Shown piece after piece: positions 53,333 through 62,136 of a DNA stretch of 64,000 bases. The translations under genes were made by a program, and so were the position numbers. Numbering within the stretch: the stretch's first letter is position 1; each line of letters starts with the position of its first letter. Below the pieces are notes generated by a model. That model saw only the letters and a program-made list of their open reading frames with translations, searched no databases and was not told where the DNA came from. Origin of the DNA: Belnapia sp. F-4-1 (lineage in GTDB: Bacteria; Pseudomonadota; Alphaproteobacteria; Acetobacterales; Acetobacteraceae); the NCBI RefSeq assembly GCF_000802185.1, contig NZ_KN676113.1, forward strand, positions 1,756,819 through 1,820,818. The letters run 5' to 3'.

Positions 53333-54349
53333 ATGAGCACGAGCGACAGCGCCGTCCTTCCCCGCAGCGGCGGCGGCCTGCGATGGCTCCAGGGGCAGCT
53401 CCGCAACATCGCGCCCTTCGCCACGCTGCTGGTGCTGGTGGCGCTGTTCAGTATCGCCAGCCCCTCCTTCGCCACGCTCGACAACGTGGCGAACATCGCG
53501 CGGCAGGTCTCGGTGACGGCGATCATCGCCGTCGGGCTGACCTTCGTCATCCTCTGCGCCGAGATCGACCTCAGTGTGGCGAGCGTGGCTAATGCCGTCG
53601 GCATCATGGTCGCCTTCTTCACACTGCAGGACCAGAGCGTGAATATCGCCAATATCCCGCTGCCGGGGGCGGCGGCCATCGCGCTGGCGCTGCTCGGCAG
53701 CGTGGCGCTTGGCGCGGTGACGGCCTTCGGGGTGACGGTGATCGGCATCCCCTCCTTCATCATGACGCTGGCGATGCTGCAGATCGGCGCCGGCATCTGC
53801 GCCATGCTGGTACGCGGGCAGATCGCTTACAACGTCCCCGCGCCGATCGAGCTGCTGGGCTCGGGCTCCATCGGCCCAGTGCCCTGGATCGTGGTGGTGG
53901 CGGTGCTGGTGCTGGTGCTCGGCCATGTGGTGCTGAGCTACACGCGCTTCGGGCGCTACGTCTACATGGTCGGCGGCAACCGCGAGGCGGCGGAGTATTC
54001 CGGCGTCAACGTCAAGCTGGTGCTGGCGGCGGTGCTCATCATTTCGGCCGTCTGCTCGGGCATCGCCGGGATGCTGGGCGTCGCGCATTTCGGCAGCGCG
54101 CAGCAGGACGAGTTCGACAACTACCTGCTGGACGCCATCTCGGCCGTCGTCGTCGGCGGCACCAGCCTGTTCGGCGGGCAGGGGGGCATCGGCAATACCG
54201 TGGTCGGGCTGCTGGTGCTCGGCGTGCTGAACAACGGGCTCGACCACGTCAGGATCGACAGCTTCCTGAAGATCCTGATCCGTGGGCTGATCCTGCTGCT
54301 GGCGCTGGTGATCAACGTCTATGCGCAGCGGCTGCGGGCGAAGGCGTGA
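53333..54349 (+). CDS. sugar ABC transporter permease (second system)
   Basis: A 338-residue CUT2 permease with about nine helices and the family motif LCAEIDLSVASVANAVGIMV near residue 65, plus VVVGGTSLFGGQGGIGNTVV near 265 for ATPase contact. In this system a single permease gene is present, so the pore is probably a homodimer, unlike the deoxyribose-type transporter. It is the last gene of a three-gene operon and ends 6 bases before the convergent MFS gene. Confidence 0.92.
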   Translation: MSTSDSAVLPRSGGGLRWLQGQLRNIAPFATLLVLVALFSIASPSFATLDNVANIARQVSVTAIIAVGLTFVILCAEIDLSVASVANAVGIMVAFFTLQDQSVNIANIPLPGAAAIALALLGSVALGAVTAFGVTVIGIPSFIMTLAMLQIGAGICAMLVRGQIAYNVPAPIELLGSGSIGPVPWIVVVAVLVLVLGHVVLSYTRFGRYVYMVGGNREAAEYSGVNVKLVLAAVLIISAVCSGIAGMLGVAHFGSAQQDEFDNYLLDAISAVVVGGTSLFGGQGGIGNTVVGLLVLGVLNNGLDHVRIDSFLKILIRGLILLLALVINVYAQRLRAKA

Positions 54350-54355
54350 CGGCGG

Positions 54356-55576
54356 TCAGGCCGCGGCGATGAGGGCCGGGCCAGGTGCCGGCGCCACGCG
54401 GCGTGGGCCCCGCACGGCCCAATAAAGCGGGATGATGCCGAGGGCCGCCGGCAGCACCGCGAGCGATGCGGCGGGGGCGGCCCAGGCCACCAGCGCGGCG
54501 ACCAGCAGCCCGGCGACCGCGCCGCAGTCCCAGCCGGCCTCGAGGTTGATCTGGAAGCGGTAAATCGCCCCCGAGCGCTTCGCCCGCGCATAGACCGCGC
54601 TCATCACTACGGGTCCGTAGAAGCCCATGATCGCCGCGCCGGTGGCATTGGCCATGACGGCGCCGAGCGGCCACCAGGCCGAGGTGGCGCGGAGCGCGAA
54701 GCTTCCCGCCAGCGCGGTGCAGACGAGCAGGAGGCAGCGGTCGCGCTGCCCCCGGTCGATCGCGTGACCGCAGAACAGGCTGACCGCCGCGCCGGCGAGG
54801 CCCGCGATGGCGTTGGCGGCGCCGAAGGCCTCGTAATTCGCCCCCATCGAGGAAAAGAGCAGCATCGGCCAAACGAAGGTGAGGCCGGAGGAGATCCAGC
54901 CATCCGCCGCGAAGGTCGCCACGCCAACCCGGTCGGTGCCGCGCAGCGCCTCGCGCAGGCTCGGCATCGGCCCGCCCTCGATGCGGCCGATGCGGGCAAG
55001 CGGCAGGATGGAGAGCAGGGAGCAGAAGGCGGCGATGCCGAAATCGGCGGCCTCGCCGAAGGAGGCCAGCAACAGGCCGCCTACCAGGGGGCCGGCCACC
55101 GCCACCAGCGCGCCGACCGTCATCCGCTCGCCGAGCTGGCGGCCGAGCGAGCCCTCCCCGGCCGCGGTGGCCGCCGTGGCGGTGTGGTAGGCGGGCCAGT
55201 AGAGCGCCTCGGCCATCGAGACCGCGACGACCCAGGCGAGGAGCCACCCCGTGCTGCGGTCGGCCAGCAGGAGCGGGAGGAAGCCCAGCGCGCCGAGGGC
55301 CGCGCCGACCTTCATGCCGCCGGCGATGCCGACCCGCCGGACCACTTCGACCGCGAGCAGCCGGATGCCGCAGCGGACCGTAAGAAGGCCCGCATAGGTT
55401 GCCAGCGCCACCGGCAGGCCGAGGCCGAGCTTGATCAGGTAGGCACCGACGAAGCCTCCGGCCATTGCCGCGGCCAGGCCGAACAGGGCGGAATGCAGGG
55501 TGAGGAGGCGGAAGGGATCGAGGCGGGACAAGGTTGGAATCCGTGCGGGAGGCGGCGGGTAACGCCGTCCTTTCAC
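54356..55576 (-). CDS. major facilitator superfamily transporter
   Basis: A 406-residue membrane protein with about twelve hydrophobic segments and the pseudo-twofold pattern of MFS carriers. No clear RxGRR loop motif is visible; conserved-looking parts are AEALYWPAYHTATAATAAGE near residue 145 and NLEAGWDCGAVAGLLVAALV near 340. The substrate is unknown. The start is GTG 55576, the only start codon far enough upstream of the first helix. It converges on the second sugar ABC operon. Confidence 0.75.
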   Translation of the reverse strand: MKGRRYPPPPARIPTLSRLDPFRLLTLHSALFGLAAAMAGGFVGAYLIKLGLGLPVALATYAGLLTVRCGIRLLAVEVVRRVGIAGGMKVGAALGALGFLPLLLADRSTGWLLAWVVAVSMAEALYWPAYHTATAATAAGEGSLGRQLGERMTVGALVAVAGPLVGGLLLASFGEAADFGIAAFCSLLSILPLARIGRIEGGPMPSLREALRGTDRVGVATFAADGWISSGLTFVWPMLLFSSMGANYEAFGAANAIAGLAGAAVSLFCGHAIDRGQRDRCLLLVCTALAGSFALRATSAWWPLGAVMANATGAAIMGFYGPVVMSAVYARAKRSGAIYRFQINLEAGWDCGAVAGLLVAALVAWAAPAASLAVLPAALGIIPLYWAVRGPRRVAPAPGPALIAAA

Positions 55577-55625
55577 GGAATCGTGAGCGGAATTTTAACC
55601 GAAGCGCATCGGCGCCAACCGCGGC

Positions 55626-56153
55626 TCAGGCGAAAGGGAAGGCGCCGGCCGACTCCCATGGCCCGCCGCGGTAATGCCACAGCAGCAAGCCGGTCCCGCG
55701 TGCGGTGAAGGGGGTGAAGGCCGTACGCAGGCTGGCATGCAGCGCGCGCGCCGCCTCGGCCGTCACCTTGTTCTGGATGGTGACATGCGGGCGGAGCGGC
55801 TGCCGGTCCTGCGGCGTCAGCCAGTCCCGCCAGCCGGCGGCGAGGCCGGCACGCAGCGTGGTCAGCCCGGGGGCGCGCAGCCGGTAGGCGACGCCGCGGC
55901 CCATCATCCAGACATCCTCCACGGTGAGGTCGAGGGCCGGCTGGTCACGGCTGGTTTCGGCGAGGTGGGCCGCGATCTCGTCGATCGCCTCGCCGGGGAG
56001 GTGGTGGAAGAGCGTGAGATGCGCGGCGAGGTGGTTGCGCTCGGGCGGGAAATGCGCCCGGCGCTCCCGGTCGAACCGAGCCTGGGTGGCGGGATCGAGG
56101 GCGAGGGTAAGGATCAGCGGGTCAACGCTGGCGGAGGAGCCGTGCCAGGACAT
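55626..56153 (-). CDS. 2H phosphoesterase (2'-5' RNA ligase-like) protein
   Basis: A 175-residue protein with the two HxT/S motifs of the 2H phosphoesterase superfamily: AAHLTLFHHLPG near residue 44 and RPHVTIQNKVTAE near 125. Relatives include ThpR RNA 2',3'-cyclic phosphodiesterase and cyclic-nucleotide phosphodiesterases, so the likely chemistry is hydrolysis of 2',3'-cyclic or linear phosphodiesters. Its ATG at 56153 faces a 454-base leader of the next operon on the opposite strand. Confidence 0.85.
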   Translation of the reverse strand: MSWHGSSASVDPLILTLALDPATQARFDRERRAHFPPERNHLAAHLTLFHHLPGEAIDEIAAHLAETSRDQPALDLTVEDVWMMGRGVAYRLRAPGLTTLRAGLAAGWRDWLTPQDRQPLRPHVTIQNKVTAEAARALHASLRTAFTPFTARGTGLLLWHYRGGPWESAGAFPFA

Positions 56154-56218
56154 GCGTTCCGAAATCTCCGTCTGCCGTAACCAGTTGTAATGGACGGAAT
56201 TGATAACGGCATTGTTGG

Positions 56219-56246
56219 TTGGCGCTAAGTTTCCATGAGCTATCGT
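56219..56246 (+). promoter_or_regulatory. candidate sigma-70 promoter upstream of the leader ORF
   Basis: TTGGCG (56219-56224) and TATCGT (56241-56246) are 16 bp apart in a locally AT-richer stretch. They lie 25-52 bases upstream of a possible leader ORF and about 360 bases upstream of the oxidoreductase gene. The match is modest. Confidence 0.3.
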
Positions 56247-56270
56247 TAATCAGGGATTTAGGGAAGGTAG

Positions 56271-56426
56271 ATGCCGCTGCAGCAGCAGCAGCGCGCAACA
56301 AGGCAGACCGTGAAACGCCTCCTGAACTCCAGGAACGGTCTGCTCAATTCTACAACATGGCGGTCAGGGATGATGCCGGCCCCGGGAAGTAGTGCCCTGG
56401 TACAGTCCATGCACGCATCAGGATGA
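56271..56426 (+). CDS. possible 51-residue leader ORF
   Basis: ATG 56271 is preceded by AGGGAAGG at a workable distance and opens 51 codons: four Gln in a row near the start, a basic RATRQTVKRLLNSRNGLLNS segment and a Met/Ser/Pro-rich end. The rest of the 454-base gap between the 2H phosphoesterase and the oxidoreductase (56154-56607) has no other candidate. It overlaps a strong composite hairpin (56303-56343). It could be a small protein, a leader peptide or chance. Confidence 0.3.
   Translation: MPLQQQQRATRQTVKRLLNSRNGLLNSTTWRSGMMPAPGSSALVQSMHASG
56303..56343 (+). ncRNA. composite hairpin in the leader of the SAF-oxidoreductase operon
   Basis: GCAGACCGT (56303-56311) pairs perfectly with ACGGTCTGC (56335-56343). 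Inside, TCCTG (56320-56324) pairs with CAGGA (56330-56334) around AACTC, stacking directly on the outer stem on the 3' side and leaving an 8-base bulge (GAAACGCC) on the 5' side. Fourteen pairs in 41 bases, in an otherwise gene-poor leader, suggest a structured regulatory RNA or attenuator. No known riboswitch is recognised. Confidence 0.4.
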
Positions 56427-56607
56427 GGTAAGGCGTGACATTTCCGAGCAGGGACACTGTGGCCCGGGGCGCGCTCGTCCTGGCGCGGCGCGTGTCGTGC
56501 CGCCAGCCGATGCACGGGCTGTCAAAGGCCGGTGAGGGCCGGGTACAGCATGAAAGTTCCGGTAACAACGGGCCTCTGGCGAAGCCGATGATTGAAAAGG
56601 AAGACAG

Positions 56608-57951
56608 GTGATCATCGTTGATACCGCGCTTGCCCGTCGCGAGTCCGAGGGCCGGCCAATCCAGGTCGGGATCGTCGGAGCCGGCTTCCAGGGCGCCGCC
56701 ATCATCCGCCAGATCGTGACCGCGACACCCGGCATGCGGGTCGCGGCGGTCGCCAACCGGCATATCGACAAGGCGATCGAAGCCTTCACCGTGCTGGGGA
56801 TCGAGCCCACCGTCTGCAACGGCCGCTCCGCCATCAATGCCGCCATCGCCCGCGGTCAGCCCGTGGTGACGGAAGATGCGGTAGGCCTGGCCGGCGCCGA
56901 CGGCATCGACGTGGTGGTCGAAGTCACCGGCTCGATCGACTACGCGGCGGAGGTCGTCCTGGCGGCCATCACCGCCGGCAAGCATGTCGTGCAGATGAAT
57001 GCCGAACTCGATGGGACGGTTGGGCCCATCCTCAAGCAGCGCGCCGATGCGGCCGGCGTGGTCTACAGCTTCTCCGACGGCGACCAGCCGGGCGTGCAGA
57101 TGAATCTCTACCGCTTCGTGCGCGGTCTCGGCGTGACGCCGGTGCTCTGCGGCAACATCAAGGGCCTGCACGACCCCTACCGGAACCCCACCACGCAGAA
57201 GCCCTTCGCCGAGCGCTGGGGGCAGAAGGCGGCAATGGTGGCCTCCTTCGCGGATGGCACCAAGATCTCCTACGAGCAGGCGATCGTGGCGAACGGCACC
57301 GGCTTCAAGGTGGCACGCCGCGGCATGATCGGCCCGGACTTCTCGGGCGGTGACCCCTATGCGCCGCTGGTTCCCCTCGAGGAGACCGTCGCTTCCTTCG
57401 CCGAGCACCTCTCGGCCGGTGGCCCGGGGATCGTGGACTATGTCGTCGGCGCCCGGCCAGGGCCCGGCGTCTTCGTCCTCGGCACCCATGACGACCCGCG
57501 CCAGCAGCATTTCCTGAATCTCTACAAGCTCGGCACGGGCCCGTATTTCTGCTTCTACACGCCGTATCACCTTTGCCATTTCGAGGTGCCGACCTCGGTC
57601 GCGCGAGCGGCGCTGTTCGGCGATGCCGTACTCGCGCCGCGGGGTGGGCCGGAGGTCGGCGTCATCGCGGTGGCGAAGATCGACCTTTCGCCGGGCGACG
57701 TGATCACCGAGTTCGGCGGCTACCATGCCTATGGCGTGGCCGAGAACAGCGAGATCATTGCGCAGGACCGCCTGCTGCCGCTCGGCATCGCGCTGGGCTG
57801 CCGCATCACCCGGCGGGTGGCGAAGGACAGCGTCCTAACCTTCGCCGATGTGGAGATCCCGCCGGGCCGTGTCGTGGACAAGCTTTATGCGGAACAGGAG
57901 GCGCGCTTTCCGGTTCGTGCGCCGAAGATGGAAGTTGGAATCGCCTCATGA
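56608..57951 (+). CDS. NAD(P)-binding oxidoreductase with C-terminal SAF domain
   Basis: A 447-residue protein: a Rossmann fold (VGIVGAGFQGAAIIRQI near residue 22, EVTGSIDYAAEVVLAAITAG near 110), a middle substrate domain (HDPYRNPTTQKPFAERWGQK near 190) and a C-terminal SAF-type domain (AVAKIDLSPGDVITEFGG, then VEIPPGRVVDKL). It resembles homoserine-dehydrogenase-like/SAF proteins found in polysaccharide clusters. It probably dehydrogenates or reduces a sugar or sugar-nucleotide derivative. The start is GTG 56608 behind AAAGGAAGACAG. Its stop overlaps the epimerase start (ATGA). Confidence 0.75.
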   Translation: MIIVDTALARRESEGRPIQVGIVGAGFQGAAIIRQIVTATPGMRVAAVANRHIDKAIEAFTVLGIEPTVCNGRSAINAAIARGQPVVTEDAVGLAGADGIDVVVEVTGSIDYAAEVVLAAITAGKHVVQMNAELDGTVGPILKQRADAAGVVYSFSDGDQPGVQMNLYRFVRGLGVTPVLCGNIKGLHDPYRNPTTQKPFAERWGQKAAMVASFADGTKISYEQAIVANGTGFKVARRGMIGPDFSGGDPYAPLVPLEETVASFAEHLSAGGPGIVDYVVGARPGPGVFVLGTHDDPRQQHFLNLYKLGTGPYFCFYTPYHLCHFEVPTSVARAALFGDAVLAPRGGPEVGVIAVAKIDLSPGDVITEFGGYHAYGVAENSEIIAQDRLLPLGIALGCRITRRVAKDSVLTFADVEIPPGRVVDKLYAEQEARFPVRAPKMEVGIAS

Positions 57952-58496
57952 TCTTCCACAAGACGACGCTGCAGGATGCCTGGCTGATCGACATTGAGCC
58001 GCGGGGCGACGAGCGCGGGATCTTCGCGCGCACCATGTGCCGCGAGGAATTCGCGGCGCATGGCATGGCGCAGGACTTCGTGCAGCAGAACATGTCCACA
58101 TCGGCCAAGGCCGGCACCCTGCGGGGGATGCATTTCCAGCGGGCGCCGCATACCGAGGCCAAGCTGGTGCGCTGCATCCGCGGCGCCATCCTCGACGTGA
58201 TCGTCGACCTGCGCTCGGGCTCGCCCAGCTACCTCCGGCACGAGGCCTTCGAGCTGACGGCGGAGAACCGCAAGCAGCTCTACGTGCCGCCCGGCTTCGC
58301 GCATTCCTTCCAGACGCTCACCGATGATTCGGAAGTGTCCTACCTGGTTTCGGCCGCTTATGCGCCGCAGGCCGAAGGGGGCCTCCGCTACGACGACCCG
58401 GTGCTCGGCATAGAGTGGCCGTTGCCCATCACGGCCATATCGGACAAGGATGCGAATTGGCCCTACCTTGTCCCGGGTGGCCCGCCGCTCTTCTGA
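57948..58496 (+). CDS. dTDP-4-dehydrorhamnose 3,5-epimerase-like cupin
   Basis: A 182-residue RmlC-family cupin. The catalytic His lies in TLRGMHFQRAPH (about His64), the conserved Lys in TEAKLVRCIRGAILDVIVDL, and GFAHSFQTLTDDSEVSYLVS holds the second active-site region with the Tyr. It would epimerise or isomerise a 4-keto-6-deoxy sugar nucleotide for a surface glycan. RmlA, RmlB and RmlD are absent, so it may serve another dTDP- or CDP-sugar pathway. It is translationally coupled to the SAF oxidoreductase. Confidence 0.85.
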   Translation: MIFHKTTLQDAWLIDIEPRGDERGIFARTMCREEFAAHGMAQDFVQQNMSTSAKAGTLRGMHFQRAPHTEAKLVRCIRGAILDVIVDLRSGSPSYLRHEAFELTAENRKQLYVPPGFAHSFQTLTDDSEVSYLVSAAYAPQAEGGLRYDDPVLGIEWPLPITAISDKDANWPYLVPGGPPLF

Positions 58497-58552
58497 GCCG
58501 GGCCTGTACGGGCCGGCGCTCGGGGCACCGGGCGTGGTGACGGGCGGGGAAC

Positions 58553-58643
58553 TGGCGGACAGGGTGGGATTCGAACCCACGATACGCTTTTGACGTATAC
58601 GCACTTTCCAGGCGCGCGCCTTCGACCGCTCGGCCACCTGTCC
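58553..58643 (-). tRNA. tRNA-Ser (anticodon GGA)
   Basis: The 91-base minus-strand gene has encoded CCA. The acceptor stem is GGACAGG/CCTGTCC with discriminator G, the D arm has GGCCGAGCGGTC, the anticodon loop is CTGGAAA with GGA at 58609-58607, a long variable arm (TACG...CGTA) marks class II, and the T loop is GGTTCGAATCC. It reads UCC and UCU codons. It lies just downstream of der. Confidence 0.97.
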
Positions 58644-58688
58644 TCAGGGCGGCGGACCATAATCACGCAGCCCGCCGTGGGCAAGCGG

Positions 58689-60029
58689 CTACGTATCGCT
58701 TTCCGCATACGGGTTGGTCGTGCCGCGAAGCTGTAGCCGGATCGGCACGCCAGGCATGGCGAAGGCCTCGCGGAAGCCGTTCACCAAGTAGCGGCGGTAG
58801 TCCTCCGGCAACTGCTCGGCGCGGGTGCCGAAGACCACCACGGTCGGCGGCCGGGCCTTCGGCATGGTGGCGTAGCGCAGCTTGATGCGGCGCCCCTCGG
58901 AGAGCGGCGGCGGGTGGCGCGTGAGCATGGCCTCGAACCAGCGGTTCAGCTCGCCGGTCGGGATGCGGCGGTTCCAGTGGGCATAGGTCTCGCGCACCGC
59001 CGGCATCAGCTTCTCGACGCCGCGGCCGGTCTGGGCCGAGAGCGGCACCACGGTGATGCCGCGCATCTGGGCGAGGCTCGCCGTCAGCACGTCCTCGATG
59101 CGGCGGCGGGCGGCGGCGCGGTCCTCCACCGCATCCCACTTGTTCAGGGCGATGACGACGGCGCGGCCCTCGCGCTCCGCCAGGCGGGCGAGGCGCAACT
59201 CCTGCTCCTCCATCCCGAGCAGGGCATCGACGACCAGGATGGCGACCTCGCATTCCTTCAGCGCGGCGATGGAGGCGGCGGCCGACATCTTCTCGAGCGC
59301 CTGCTCGATGCGGGCCTTCTTCCGCAAGCCGGCGGTGTCGACGAGGCGGACCAGGGCGCCGGTCTCGTCGCGCCACTCGACCGCGACGGAATCCCGCGTG
59401 AGCCCGGGTTCCGGCCCGGTGATCATCCGCTCCTGGCCGAGCAGGGCGTTCAGCAGGGTCGATTTCCCCGCATTGGGGCGGCCGATGATGGCGAGGCGCA
59501 GCGGCCGGTCCGGGTCCTCCTGCTCCTCCGCCTCGGCGGGGAGGTGCTCGCGGATGGCGTCGTGCAGCTCGCCCATGCCGTCGCCATGCTCGGCCGAGAT
59601 CGCCACCGGGTCGCCGAGGCCCAATTCATAGGCCTCGAAGGCGGCCTGGCCGCCGAAACGCCCCTCGGTCTTGTTCGCCACCAGGATGACCGGCACCGAC
59701 TGGCGGCGCAGCCAGGTGGCGAAGGCGCGGTCGGCGGGGGTGAGGCCGGTCCGCGCGTCCATGACGAAGAGGGCGAGGTCCGCCTCGCGCAGCGCCGCCT
59801 CGGAGCTGGCGCGCATGCGGCCCTGGATGGTCTCGGGCGCCGCCTCCTCGAGGCCGGCGGTGTCCAGCAGGCGGACATCGCGGCCGGCGATGCGGGCCTC
59901 GGCCTCCTTGCGGTCGCGGGTGACGCCGGGGGTATCGTCCACGATGGCGATCTTCCGGCCGACCAGCCGGTTGAAGAGGCTGGACTTGCCGACATTCGGG
60001 CGGCCGAGGATGACGATGGTGGGGAGCAT
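58689..60029 (-). CDS. der: ribosome biogenesis GTPase Der (EngA)
   Basis: A 446-residue protein with two tandem GTPase domains and a KH-like C-terminus. Domain 1 has GRPNVGKSSLFN, DDTPGVTRD, DTAGLEE and ANKTEG; domain 2 has GRPNAGKSTLLN, GLTRDSV, DTAGLRKK and NKWDAVE. It acts in assembly of the 50S subunit. The start at 60029 places the first G1 motif at residue 9. It ends an operon with the TPR protein and bamB; tRNA-Ser follows on the same strand. Confidence 0.96.
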   Translation of the reverse strand: MLPTIVILGRPNVGKSSLFNRLVGRKIAIVDDTPGVTRDRKEAEARIAGRDVRLLDTAGLEEAAPETIQGRMRASSEAALREADLALFVMDARTGLTPADRAFATWLRRQSVPVILVANKTEGRFGGQAAFEAYELGLGDPVAISAEHGDGMGELHDAIREHLPAEAEEQEDPDRPLRLAIIGRPNAGKSTLLNALLGQERMITGPEPGLTRDSVAVEWRDETGALVRLVDTAGLRKKARIEQALEKMSAAASIAALKECEVAILVVDALLGMEEQELRLARLAEREGRAVVIALNKWDAVEDRAAARRRIEDVLTASLAQMRGITVVPLSAQTGRGVEKLMPAVRETYAHWNRRIPTGELNRWFEAMLTRHPPPLSEGRRIKLRYATMPKARPPTVVVFGTRAEQLPEDYRRYLVNGFREAFAMPGVPIRLQLRGTTNPYAESDT

Positions 60030-60066
60030 GGCGCTCCCTAGCGCATCCGCCGGCCGATGTCCCGCC

Positions 60067-61410
60067 TCAGGCGCCCTGGAGCGCCGCCACCACCGCATCT
60101 TCCGTCAGCACGTACATGACGCCGCCGGCGACGGCAGGCGGCAGCATGACGCCGTCCGGCAGGCGGACGCGGCCGGCGATCTCGCCGTTGGACGGGTCGA
60201 CCTCCACCAGCTGGGCATTGCTGCCGGCGACCAGCAGGCGGCCGCCCGCGAGCACCGGGGCGGCCCATTGGATGGGGTCCCGCCGCCGCTTCTCGTCCTT
60301 GAAGCGCTGCAGGCTGGCGATCCAGCGTACCCGGCCGTCGTCCCGGCCGAGGCAGGCGATCTCGGCCCCGGTCGTCAGCAGGAAGACCCAGTCACCGGCC
60401 ACCCAGGGCGTCTCGGCCGCCGCCACGTCCCGCTCCCACAGCCGTCGGCCGGAGCGGAGGTCAAGGGCGATGGTGATGCCGCCGAGGCCGCTGGCGAAGA
60501 CCCGGCCGCGGTCGATCACCGGCAGGGCGGTGATGGCGGCGATGTCGGCCAGGCCGCCGCCGGAGGCGGAGCTCAGCGTCTCGCTCCATTGCGCGCGGCC
60601 GTCGCTGGCACGGATTGCCGCCAGCTCGCCGGACCCGAAGCCGGCGACGATCATCTCGCCTTCCACCGCCGCGGCCGGCAGGCCGAGCGCCATGGTGACG
60701 GTCGGCTGGCCGCGATAGGTCCAGAGCGTCTTGCCATCTTCGACCGAGAGGGCGAGCAGGTGGTTCTCGGTGGTCGTCACATAGGCCCGGCCGTTGGCGA
60801 CGGTCAGCGCCCCGCGCGCCGGGGCGGGCAGGTCGACACGCCAGCGCGGCTTGCCGTCGGCCGGGTCGAGCGCCATCGCCTCGGCCATGCCGGTGGCGAG
60901 ATAGAGCGTGCCGTTGTCGAAGGCGAGGGCGGTGCCGAGCGCCCCGTCCCGGTCCTTCTCGGGCCGGGTGTCGAAGGACCAGCGGCGGCGGCCGTCGAGC
61001 GCCGTCAGCGCCGTCACCGTCCCCAGCGCATCCGCCGCATAGACCGCGCCGCCGGCGACGATGGGCGGCGCCAGCAGCCGGCGGCGATAGGCGGTGCCGG
61101 TGCCGATGCCGGTCCGCCAGGCCTCGCCGAGGCGGAGGCCGAGGGCGGGGTGGCCCGCCGCATGGCTGATCGTGCCGCCGGCCTGGGGCCAGTCGGCATT
61201 CAGCGCCGGGGGCGGCAGGGTGACGGGGGCCTGGGCGCCCTCCTCGATGTTCAGCGGGCGCTCGACGGCCAGCACCGGGCGGCGCTCGCCGCGCAGCGGC
61301 ACCTTCCGTTCGCCGAAGATGCCGTCGAAGGTGTCGGTGATCGACTCGCAGCCGGCCAGCAGGCCCGCGCCGCCCAGCAGGACCACGCGGCGGGTGAGGT
61401 TGGTCCGCAT
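60067..61410 (-). CDS. bamB: outer membrane beta-barrel assembly protein BamB
   Basis: A 447-residue lipoprotein with lipobox LLGGAGLLAGC (Cys21) and PQQ/WD40-like propeller repeats: AADALGTVTALTALDGRRRWSF, ALDPADGKPRWRVDL, ALSVEDGKTLWTYRG, ALDLRSGRRLWERDV and VEVDPSNGEIAGRV. As BamB it would scaffold BamA during insertion of outer-membrane barrels. The position between a TPR protein and der is widespread in proteobacteria. Its ATG overlaps the TPR gene stop by one base (TGATG). Confidence 0.93.
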   Translation of the reverse strand: MRTNLTRRVVLLGGAGLLAGCESITDTFDGIFGERKVPLRGERRPVLAVERPLNIEEGAQAPVTLPPPALNADWPQAGGTISHAAGHPALGLRLGEAWRTGIGTGTAYRRRLLAPPIVAGGAVYAADALGTVTALTALDGRRRWSFDTRPEKDRDGALGTALAFDNGTLYLATGMAEAMALDPADGKPRWRVDLPAPARGALTVANGRAYVTTTENHLLALSVEDGKTLWTYRGQPTVTMALGLPAAAVEGEMIVAGFGSGELAAIRASDGRAQWSETLSSASGGGLADIAAITALPVIDRGRVFASGLGGITIALDLRSGRRLWERDVAAAETPWVAGDWVFLLTTGAEIACLGRDDGRVRWIASLQRFKDEKRRRDPIQWAAPVLAGGRLLVAGSNAQLVEVDPSNGEIAGRVRLPDGVMLPPAVAGGVMYVLTEDAVVAALQGA

Positions 61411-62054
61411 CAGCCGCCAATCTCCGCGAGCAGCTTGCCAGCCCGGTCGCGCACGCCCTGAGGCGTGGCCGGGGCCGTGGTCAGGCCGGTGAGCAATTGC
61501 TTCGCCTCCTCCGTCGCGCCGCGCTTCATCGCGGCCAGGGCCCGGATCTCCTGCACCGAGGCACGCCAGGGACCCTCGGCGAGGGGGGCCAGGCGGCCCT
61601 CGATCGCAGCCGGGTCGCCGGCATCGAGGGAGTGCAGCCCCCACATCACCGTGCCGAGGTCCCGGTAAAGCGGATCGATCGAGCCGTCACGCGCGACCTC
61701 CTCCCAGAGGGCAAGCGCACCCGCGCGGTCGCCGGCCTCGGCCCGCAGCGCCGCGGCGCGGAGGCGGGCGAGGCTGCGGTAGCCGGGCGGCGCCTCGGCG
61801 GCCAGGGCGGCGAAGCGGTCGGCCGCGGCGCGGCCGTCGGCGCCGGGCTCGGCGGCGGATTTGTTGGCGGCCATGTAGACCTCGGCGGTCTGGGCGGCCT
61901 GGTGGGCCTGCCACCAGCGCCAGCCCTGCCATCCGCCGACGCAGGCGACCGCGAGCAGCATCAGCCCGGCCAGCAGCCCGCCATAGCGGGCCATCAGCCG
62001 CTTCATGCGCTCGGCGCGGAGGTCTTCCTCCACCTCGTCGAAGATGTCGGCCAC
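61410..62054 (-). CDS. YfgM-like membrane-anchored tetratricopeptide protein
   Basis: A 214-residue protein with a short cytoplasmic start (ADIFDEVEEDLRAERMKRL), one membrane helix (about residues 26-44) and periplasmic helical repeats rich in Ala/Leu/Arg (YRSLARLRAAALRAEAGDRA; RASVQEIRALAAMKRGATEE). It resembles YfgM, which associates with the SecYEG-PpiD periplasmic chaperone network and is likewise encoded next to bamB and der. The start is GTG 62054 behind GAGGAAGG. It is the first gene of the operon. Confidence 0.85.
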   Translation of the reverse strand: MADIFDEVEEDLRAERMKRLMARYGGLLAGLMLLAVACVGGWQGWRWWQAHQAAQTAEVYMAANKSAAEPGADGRAAADRFAALAAEAPPGYRSLARLRAAALRAEAGDRAGALALWEEVARDGSIDPLYRDLGTVMWGLHSLDAGDPAAIEGRLAPLAEGPWRASVQEIRALAAMKRGATEEAKQLLTGLTTAPATPQGVRDRAGKLLAEIGG

Positions 62055-62136
62055 GCGGTCCTTCCTCGGGAGAAGGGGCGCTGCATAGCAGCCCGTTGGC
62101 GGTGCGTTAAGCCCGGCGCGCGCAGGCTGCCGGGCG

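Noticed and set aside
56271-56300. CAG repeat as a phase-variation tract
   Set aside because: Only four CAG units occur, too few to slip efficiently, and they fall inside an uncertain leader frame.
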